A stretch of DNA of 18,628 nucleotides from Porphyrobacter sp. (GTDB lineage: Bacteria; Pseudomonadota; Alphaproteobacteria; Sphingomonadales; Sphingomonadaceae), in NCBI GenBank assembly GCA_021732945.1, contig JAKFWB010000558.1, positions 1 through 18,628 of the forward strand. The letters run 5' to 3'. Positions 14,307-18,628 of the stretch are shown here, piece by piece. A program made the position numbers and the translations under genes. The notes under the pieces were generated by a model. The model saw nothing but the letters and a program-made list of their open reading frames with translations, searched no databases and was not told the DNA's origin. Position 1 is the first letter of the stretch, and each line of letters begins with the position of its first letter.

Positions 14307-14873
14307 CTATTTGGGTTCAACCCAACCGATCGAACCATCGGCGCGGCGGTAAACCATATTATGCCGTCCCGTGCCAGCATTTTTGAAAAACAGCGCGGTG
14401 GTGTGGCGCAGGTCCATCATCATCACGGCATCAGCCACAGTGGCGGTGGGGATATCGACGCGGGTTTCAGCGATCACCAGCGGCGCATCGGTGATAATCT
14501 CCCGTTCCTCGTCCTCCTCCACGGCAAAGATTGTATAGGCGGCCTCTTCTTCGCCGCGCGCATGATCAGCCTGTTCATGGCGGTCGGTCAGGCGGCGCTT
14601 GTAGCGGCGCAGCTGCTTTTCGATCTTGGTGGCCGCATCGTCCAGCGCGACATGCGCATCCTGCGCGCTGCCTTGCGCCTTTAGGATCAGCCCCTGCATC
14701 ACATGGGTGATGATATCGCAGGTAAAGGCACCGGCGGGCGCCTTGCCAAAGGTGACGTGGGAGGAAAGCGCACGGTCAAAATACTTGTCGACGATGGTGC
14801 CAAGCCGGTCAGCCGCGTGCTCCTGCAAGGCGATGCCGGTGTCCATCTGGTGGCCGGAAATGCGAATGTCCAT
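14307..14873 (-). CDS. hpf: Long-form ribosome hibernation promoting factor
   Basis: The 188-residue protein has an N-terminal S30AE domain (1-98: MDIRISGHQMDTGIALQEHA, DKYFDRALSSHVTF, the basic helix KIEKQLRRYKRRLTDRH), a charged linker (about 100-128) and the C-terminal dimerisation domain of long HPFs (131-188: PLVIAETRVDIPTATVADAVMMMDL, ALFFKNAGTGRHNMVYRRADGSIGWVEP). Long HPF binds the 30S decoding region in stationary phase and joins ribosomes into inactive 100S dimers. GGGAGGA at 14884-14890 lies 10 nt before the ATG. ptsN follows on the same strand and may be coregulated. Confidence 0.95.
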   Translation of the reverse strand: MDIRISGHQMDTGIALQEHAADRLGTIVDKYFDRALSSHVTFGKAPAGAFTCDIITHVMQGLILKAQGSAQDAHVALDDAATKIEKQLRRYKRRLTDRHEQADHARGEEEAAYTIFAVEEDEEREIITDAPLVIAETRVDIPTATVADAVMMMDLRHTTALFFKNAGTGRHNMVYRRADGSIGWVEPK

Positions 14874-14883
14874 GATCTGTTAG

Positions 14884-14890
14884 TCCTCCC
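14884..14890 (-). promoter_or_regulatory. Strong Shine-Dalgarno of hpf
   Basis: On the minus strand GGGAGGA sits 10 nt upstream of the hpf ATG, the best ribosome site on that strand of the window. Confidence 0.7.
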
Positions 14891-14936
14891 GTCGGGTGAT
14901 GGGGATCGTGCATCCGATGCTGGCTTGCCTGCGTCC

Positions 14937-15653
14937 TCAGCGAGTCCAGATCGCGTTGTCGATCCCGGCAATGAATGCGCGGTGGCGTTCCAGCTCCTCC
15001 GGGCTGGCAACATGGGGGCGTGGTTCGCGCCGGGGCTTGTCGCCTGCGGGGCGGTGCCAGGGCGCGTTGAGTGTGGTGTTGGCGGCGACGAGCGTTTCGG
15101 CGTCAGAGCCAGGGCCGTTATCGATCAGACCCAGCCCAATCTGCCGCCCGCCGTTCAATTCGACATAGACCTGCGCGAGCAGTTCGGCATCAAGCAGCGC
15201 GCCGTGCTTGACCCGGTGGCTGCGATCAATCCCGTAGCGGGTGCACAGCGCATCGAGGCTGAGCTTGGCGCCGGGATGCCGCTTGCGCGCCAGCGCGACC
15301 GTATCCACCATCCGGTCGATGCTGATCGGATCGCGGCTGATCAGATCCAGCTCGTTGTTGAGAAAGCCGAAATCGAACCCGGCATTGTGCGCCACCAGCG
15401 GCGCATCGCCAAGAAACGCCAGCAATTCATCCACCTGTTCGGCAAAGCGCGGCTTGGTCGCGAGGAAGGCGGCGCTGAGGCCGTGAACCCGTTCGGCTTC
15501 GGGCGGCATGTCGCGATCGGGGTTGAAATAGGCGTGGAAGGTGCGGCCAGTTTCGACCCGCCCGACCATCTCGATGCAGCCGATTTCCACCATGCGATCC
15601 CCCGTCTTGGGATCCAGCCCGGTGGTTTCGGTGTCGAAAATTATCTCGCGCAT
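14937..15653 (-). CDS. dnaQ: DNA polymerase III epsilon subunit (proofreading exonuclease)
   Basis: The 238-residue protein has the three DEDDh exonuclease motifs: Exo I IIFDTETTG (D7, E9), Exo II LVAHNAGFDFGFLNNEL (D94) and Exo III VKHGALLDAELLAQVYVEL (H150, D155). It is the 3'-5' proofreading subunit of the replicative polymerase core. The C-terminal part after about 190 is the polymerase-contact tail. The frame is open to 15716 and overlaps coaE, but the chosen ATG at 15653 begins MREIIFDTETTGLDPKTGDR, the usual family start, leaving a 49-nt gap from coaE. Confidence 0.94.
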   Translation of the reverse strand: MREIIFDTETTGLDPKTGDRMVEIGCIEMVGRVETGRTFHAYFNPDRDMPPEAERVHGLSAAFLATKPRFAEQVDELLAFLGDAPLVAHNAGFDFGFLNNELDLISRDPISIDRMVDTVALARKRHPGAKLSLDALCTRYGIDRSHRVKHGALLDAELLAQVYVELNGGRQIGLGLIDNGPGSDAETLVAANTTLNAPWHRPAGDKPRREPRPHVASPEELERHRAFIAGIDNAIWTR

Positions 15654-15702
15654 TTGCGGCACTATCTGCCCATGTTCGGGCAGTTGCAAGCGGGCTTTGC
15701 AA

Positions 15703-16287
15703 TCAAAGTGACGCAATCAGGGCGATCACCTGTGCGCGGGTTTCCGCCAGACTCAGGCCGGTATCGATCACATGATCGGCGCGGGCGCGCTTTTCGGCGT
15801 CGGGCAGTTGCAGGCAGAGGATGTGCGCGAATTTCTCCGGCGTCATGCCCGGCCGGGCGAGCACCCGGGCGCGCTGCACCTCCGCCGGGGCAGAGACGAC
15901 GACGATGGTATCGACGCCCGCATGCCCGCCGCGTTCGAACAGCAGGGGGATATCGAACACCACGGCGGGCTTGTCGTGATGCAGTGCAAGGAATGCGGCG
16001 CGTTTGGCCGCGACGGCGGGGTGGACGATGGCTTCGAGTCGCGCCAAGGCAGGTTTGTCAGCGAAGACCCGTTGGCCCAACCGGTCACGGTCGACCCCGT
16101 CAGGCCCGGTCGATCCGGGGAAGGCGGCTTCAATCGCGGGCAGCAATTCGCCGCCCGGCCCCTGCAATGCACGCACTTCGGCATCGGCGTCGAACACCGG
16201 GATGCCGGCGTCTGAAAACATCGCCGCGACGGTGGATTTGCCCATTCCGATGCTGCCGGTGAGGCCGATGATCTTGGACTTGCTCAT
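15703..16287 (-). CDS. coaE: Dephospho-CoA kinase
   Basis: The 194-residue enzyme catalyses the last step of coenzyme A synthesis, phosphorylating dephospho-CoA with ATP. It has the P-loop GLTGSIGMGKST at the N-terminus, FDADAEVR (substrate-binding aspartates), ARLEAIVHPAV, the DIPLLFE motif and the LID-like region RARVLARPGMTPEKF. Length is typical. The ATG overlaps the aroE stop as ATGA, so it is translationally coupled to aroE. Confidence 0.96.
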   Translation of the reverse strand: MSKSKIIGLTGSIGMGKSTVAAMFSDAGIPVFDADAEVRALQGPGGELLPAIEAAFPGSTGPDGVDRDRLGQRVFADKPALARLEAIVHPAVAAKRAAFLALHHDKPAVVFDIPLLFERGGHAGVDTIVVVSAPAEVQRARVLARPGMTPEKFAHILCLQLPDAEKRARADHVIDTGLSLAETRAQVIALIASL

Positions 16288-17162
16288 CGGCTCAGCAGCT
16301 CGCGCAATTCGGCGTCGTGTTCGCGCGGGGCAGGCTGGCCGAAGAAGCGCTCAAAGGCGACCGCCGCCTGCCCGATCAGCATCGACAATCCATCGATGGT
16401 GCGATGCCCGGTCGTGCGCGCGGTTTGCAGCAGCGCTGTGTCACGCGGGGCGGTGACGATGTCATAGGCAATGCTGCCCGGCGGCGCATGGCTCCAGTCA
16501 AACGCCAGCGGCGGTTGCCCCTGCATCCCGAGGCTGGAGGCGTTGATGACGAGATCAAGGCAATCCTCGCGGTCGTCAAAGGCGAAGTCAGTGGGATCGG
16601 CAAAGTGGGCGAGCTCGATGGCGTGATGCTCCCCCTTGGGCGCTAGTTCATCGAGCAGCGCGCGCGCCTTGCCCGGATCACGCCCCGCGACGACCAGCGT
16701 AAAGCCGTGGCCTGCGAGCGCAGCAATGATCGCCCGCGCTGCGCCGCCGGTGCCGATAATCCGCGCCATGCGGAAGTAATGGGTTTGGGAGAGATCTTCG
16801 CGCAAGGGCTCAAGAAAGCCCGCCGCATCGGTGTTCGTGCCTGCCAGCACGCCGTCGCCAAGCGGCAGAATAGTGTTCACCGCGCCGATGGTGTCGGCTG
16901 GTGATTGGATCTGATCAAGATGCAGCATCACCGCCTGCTTGTGCGGCATGGTGACATTGCACCCGCGCCAATCGGGATCAGCGCGGCGGGCGGCGAGATA
17001 ATCGGCCAGATCATCGGACCGCACATGGGCCGCACGATATTCCGCATCGATCCCCAGCTTGGTCAGCCAGAAGCCGTGGATCGCGGGCGATTTGGACTGC
17101 GCAATCGGATCGCCGATCACTTCGGCATAGGCCTGTCGTGAGCCTTGTCGAAGGAGCTTCAT
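16284..17162 (-). CDS. aroE: Shikimate dehydrogenase
   Basis: The 292-residue enzyme reduces 3-dehydroshikimate to shikimate with NADPH in aromatic amino-acid synthesis. Motifs are SKSPAIHGFW (23-32, substrate binding), NVTMPHK with catalytic K75, N96 in GAVNT, NTDAAGF with D112, the dinucleotide-binding IGTGGAARAI (136-145), NASSLGM and GLSMLIGQAAVAFERFFG. The start at 17162 overlaps the maf stop as ATGA. The first ten residues, MKLLRQGSRQ, precede the family N-terminus (YAEVIGDPIAQ) and are encoded by sequence resembling the dispersed palindrome. Confidence 0.95.
   Translation of the reverse strand: MKLLRQGSRQAYAEVIGDPIAQSKSPAIHGFWLTKLGIDAEYRAAHVRSDDLADYLAARRADPDWRGCNVTMPHKQAVMLHLDQIQSPADTIGAVNTILPLGDGVLAGTNTDAAGFLEPLREDLSQTHYFRMARIIGTGGAARAIIAALAGHGFTLVVAGRDPGKARALLDELAPKGEHHAIELAHFADPTDFAFDDREDCLDLVINASSLGMQGQPPLAFDWSHAPPGSIAYDIVTAPRDTALLQTARTTGHRTIDGLSMLIGQAAVAFERFFGQPAPREHDAELRELLSR
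17139..17157. repeat. Remnant of the dispersed palindrome at the aroE 5' end
   Basis: TGAGCCTTGTCGAAGGAGC matches the core of the repeat at 10713-10803 (TGAGCTTGTCGAAGGGC and TGAGCCTGTCGAAGCCC), apart from a one-base insertion and a substitution near the end. It lies within aroE codons 2-8. Confidence 0.6.
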
Positions 17163-17755
17163 GTTAGCAACACCCCTTCCTCGCGCAGCGCGCCGAGCAA
17201 GGGCAACAACGGCATTCCGAGCACGGTGAACTGGTCACCCTCGATCTGATCGAACAGCTGCACCCCCGGCCCCTCGATCCGGAAGGCACCGACAGTATGG
17301 CTGATGTCTGGCCATTCGAGGCTGAGATAATGCGCGATGAAATCCTCCGACAGGTCGCGGACATGCAATAGCGCGATGCTGGCATGGCTCCACTCGCAAC
17401 CGCCATCTCTGACCAAGGCGGCGGCGGAATGGAGTTCCATGACCTTGCCTGAAAAGAACCGCAAATGCTCGCTCGCTTCCTCTACGAAGCGCGGCTTGTC
17501 GAACCGGCGACCATCCACAACCACCAGCGAATCGCTCCCCAACACCAGCGCGCCGGGATGCAGCGCCCCCACGGCTGCCGCCTTGGCAACGGCCAGAGCT
17601 TCGGCCACTTCGGGGGGCGCAGCACCCGCCAAGCCCGCCTCAACCGCGCGCTCATCAATATCGGCCGGGATGCTCTCATAGGCCACGCCCGCAGCATCGA
17701 GCATCGCCCGGCGCGAGGCGGATTTGCTGGCGAGAATAAGGCGTGTTCCGTTCAT
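17159..17755 (-). CDS. maf: Maf-like nucleotide pyrophosphatase
   Basis: The 198-residue protein has the Maf/HAM1-type fold: the N-terminal LILASKSASRRAML (S-x-x-R motif), DIDERAVE, GSDSLVVVDGRRFDKP, the FSGKVMELHSAAALV strand and the C-terminal GAFRIEGPGVQLFDQIEGDQFTVLGMPLLPLL. Maf proteins hydrolyse non-canonical or modified nucleoside triphosphates to monophosphates, sanitising the nucleotide pool; which subfamily this belongs to was not determined. Start and stop both overlap neighbouring genes (ATGA with ppsR and with aroE), indicating a tightly coupled operon. Confidence 0.93.
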   Translation of the reverse strand: MNGTRLILASKSASRRAMLDAAGVAYESIPADIDERAVEAGLAGAAPPEVAEALAVAKAAAVGALHPGALVLGSDSLVVVDGRRFDKPRFVEEASEHLRFFSGKVMELHSAAALVRDGGCEWSHASIALLHVRDLSEDFIAHYLSLEWPDISHTVGAFRIEGPGVQLFDQIEGDQFTVLGMPLLPLLGALREEGVLLT

Positions 17756-18597
17756 ATCGGCTTTCCCACGCCGCCTTCGCTCGCCGGTTTGCGATCACGC
17801 TCTTGTGCCAGCCGGATGATCGCCGCAGCAGTTTCTTCGATGGATCGGCGGGTAACATCGATCACCGGCCAGCCATTATCGGCAAACATCCGGCGGGCGA
17901 AAAGCAGCTCGGCCTTCACCCGATCATTATCAACGTAAGCGGTCTCGGTCGCCTCGTTCAGGCTCAACAGCCGGTTGCGGCGGATCTGCACCAGCCGTTC
18001 GGGGCTGGTCGTCAGGCCGACCACCAGCGGGTGGCGCAGGCGATAGAGTGCCGAGGGCGGCGGGCTTTCCACCACTAGCGGGATATTCGCGGTCTTGTAG
18101 CCGCGATTGGCGAGATAGATGCTGGTCGGCGTCTTGGAGGACCGCGAGACGCCGACGAGCAGGATATCGGCTTCCTCCCAATCCTCATGGGCCAGCCCGT
18201 CATCATGGGCGATGGTGTACTGGATCGCTTCGACCCGTTTGAAATAGTTCTCGTCCATCATGTGCTGGCGGCCCGGACGGCCATGCGCTTCCTGCCCCAA
18301 CTGCGCTTCCAGCGCGGCGGTCACCTGATCGAGCACCGGCACGGCGGGCAGGCCGAGGTGGCGGCAATGCTCCTCCAGCCGCTTGCGCGTGTCGGGGTTC
18401 ACCAGCGTATAGAGCACCAGCCCCGGATGCGCGGCGAGATCGGGCACGATCCGGTCAAGATGCTGGAGTGATCGCACCATCGGCCAGAAATGGCGGTTCA
18501 CCGTAGGGTTATCGAATTGCGCCAATGCCGCTTTGGCGATCATTTCCAGCGTTTCGCCAGTCGAATCCGATACAAGGTGGAGGTTGAGTCGGTTCAT
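17752..18597 (-). CDS. ppsR: Bifunctional PEP synthase/PPDK regulatory protein (DUF299)
   Basis: The 281-residue protein begins LNLHLVSDSTGETLEMIAKAAL, the DUF299 signature, with VNRHFWPMVRS, a DENYFKRVEAIQYTIAHDDG block and a P-loop-like GVSRSSKTPTSIYLANRG (149-166). DUF299 proteins switch phosphoenolpyruvate synthase or pyruvate phosphate dikinase between active and inactive forms by ADP-dependent phosphorylation and Pi-dependent dephosphorylation. The P-loop region is intact. The frame continues open through the window edge, so a slightly earlier start is not excluded, but ATG 18597 gives the expected N-terminus. It heads the ppsR-maf-aroE-coaE-dnaQ run within this window. Confidence 0.94.
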   Translation of the reverse strand: MNRLNLHLVSDSTGETLEMIAKAALAQFDNPTVNRHFWPMVRSLQHLDRIVPDLAAHPGLVLYTLVNPDTRKRLEEHCRHLGLPAVPVLDQVTAALEAQLGQEAHGRPGRQHMMDENYFKRVEAIQYTIAHDDGLAHEDWEEADILLVGVSRSSKTPTSIYLANRGYKTANIPLVVESPPPSALYRLRHPLVVGLTTSPERLVQIRRNRLLSLNEATETAYVDNDRVKAELLFARRMFADNGWPVIDVTRRSIEETAAAIIRLAQERDRKPASEGGVGKPI

Positions 18598-18628
18598 CGT
18601 CAGGGTCGCCCGCCGTGCCGTCCGGAGC
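18598..18628. other. Window-edge sequence upstream of ppsR, unresolved
   Basis: Only 31 nt remain. One minus-strand frame ends in TGA 5 nt before the ppsR ATG, so it may be the tail of a cotranscribed gene, but nothing identifiable can be read. Confidence 0.3.

Noticed and set aside
14703..16262. A 519-codon open frame on the plus strand across hpf, dnaQ and coaE
   Set aside because: It lies antisense to three genes with clear catalytic motifs and has an Arg/Pro/Gly-rich translation typical of GC-rich shadow frames.

Overview
The window is GC-rich chromosomal DNA that looks like a Sphingomonadales alphaproteobacterium, most likely the Erythrobacter/Porphyrobacter group. The evidence is a secreted UrcA-type protein, a PopZ (DUF2497) homologue, a DUF1491 protein, a sphingomonad-type A-type Fe-S carrier next to exonuclease III, and the dispersed palindrome family containing TGAGC-TTGTCGAAGG. 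No rRNA, tRNA, CRISPR array, phage gene or full insertion sequence was seen. The genes are essentially core housekeeping genes; the unusual content lies between them.

Layout. 1-2.6 kb: the end of an urcA-like gene with a strong terminator, converging on a LytS/LytTR-type two-component pair on the minus strand (kinase, then regulator, overlapping). 2.6-6.8 kb: fumC (minus), divergent from a plus-strand run of a degenerate protein-L-isoaspartate methyltransferase homologue, a TolC-type outer-membrane channel (GTG start, 4-nt overlap) and popZ. 6.8-9.7 kb: an exported S9 prolyl-oligopeptidase whose stop overlaps the start of a small [2Fe-2S] ferredoxin-like protein, which in turn overlaps tail-to-tail with a two-helix membrane protein. 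9.9-11.6 kb: a CBS-pair protein, erpA, a two-armed palindromic repeat, and exonuclease III. 11.7-14.9 kb (minus): a SleB-type cell wall hydrolase, DUF1491, a 270-bp non-coding inverted-repeat element, a PaaI-like thioesterase, ptsN and hpf. 14.9-18.6 kb (minus): dnaQ, coaE, aroE, maf and ppsR (transcribed ppsR to dnaQ), the first four joined by ATGA start/stop overlaps.

The most interesting object is the 270-bp element at 12915-13184. It has perfect 28-bp terminal inverted repeats (TA plus 26 bp), two internal hairpins and no credible gene, so it resembles a MITE. Removing it with one TA copy rebuilds a TAATG junction that would couple the thioesterase stop to the DUF1491 start. In its present position it supplies the thioesterase stop codon and a Shine-Dalgarno-like GGAAAG for DUF1491. 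A second theme is the REP-like palindrome family: an intact inverted pair abuts the xth start, and a remnant appears to form the first codons of aroE.

All family assignments come from reading motifs in the translations; no database search was run. Start sites were chosen from Shine-Dalgarno positions, overlaps and family N-termini.
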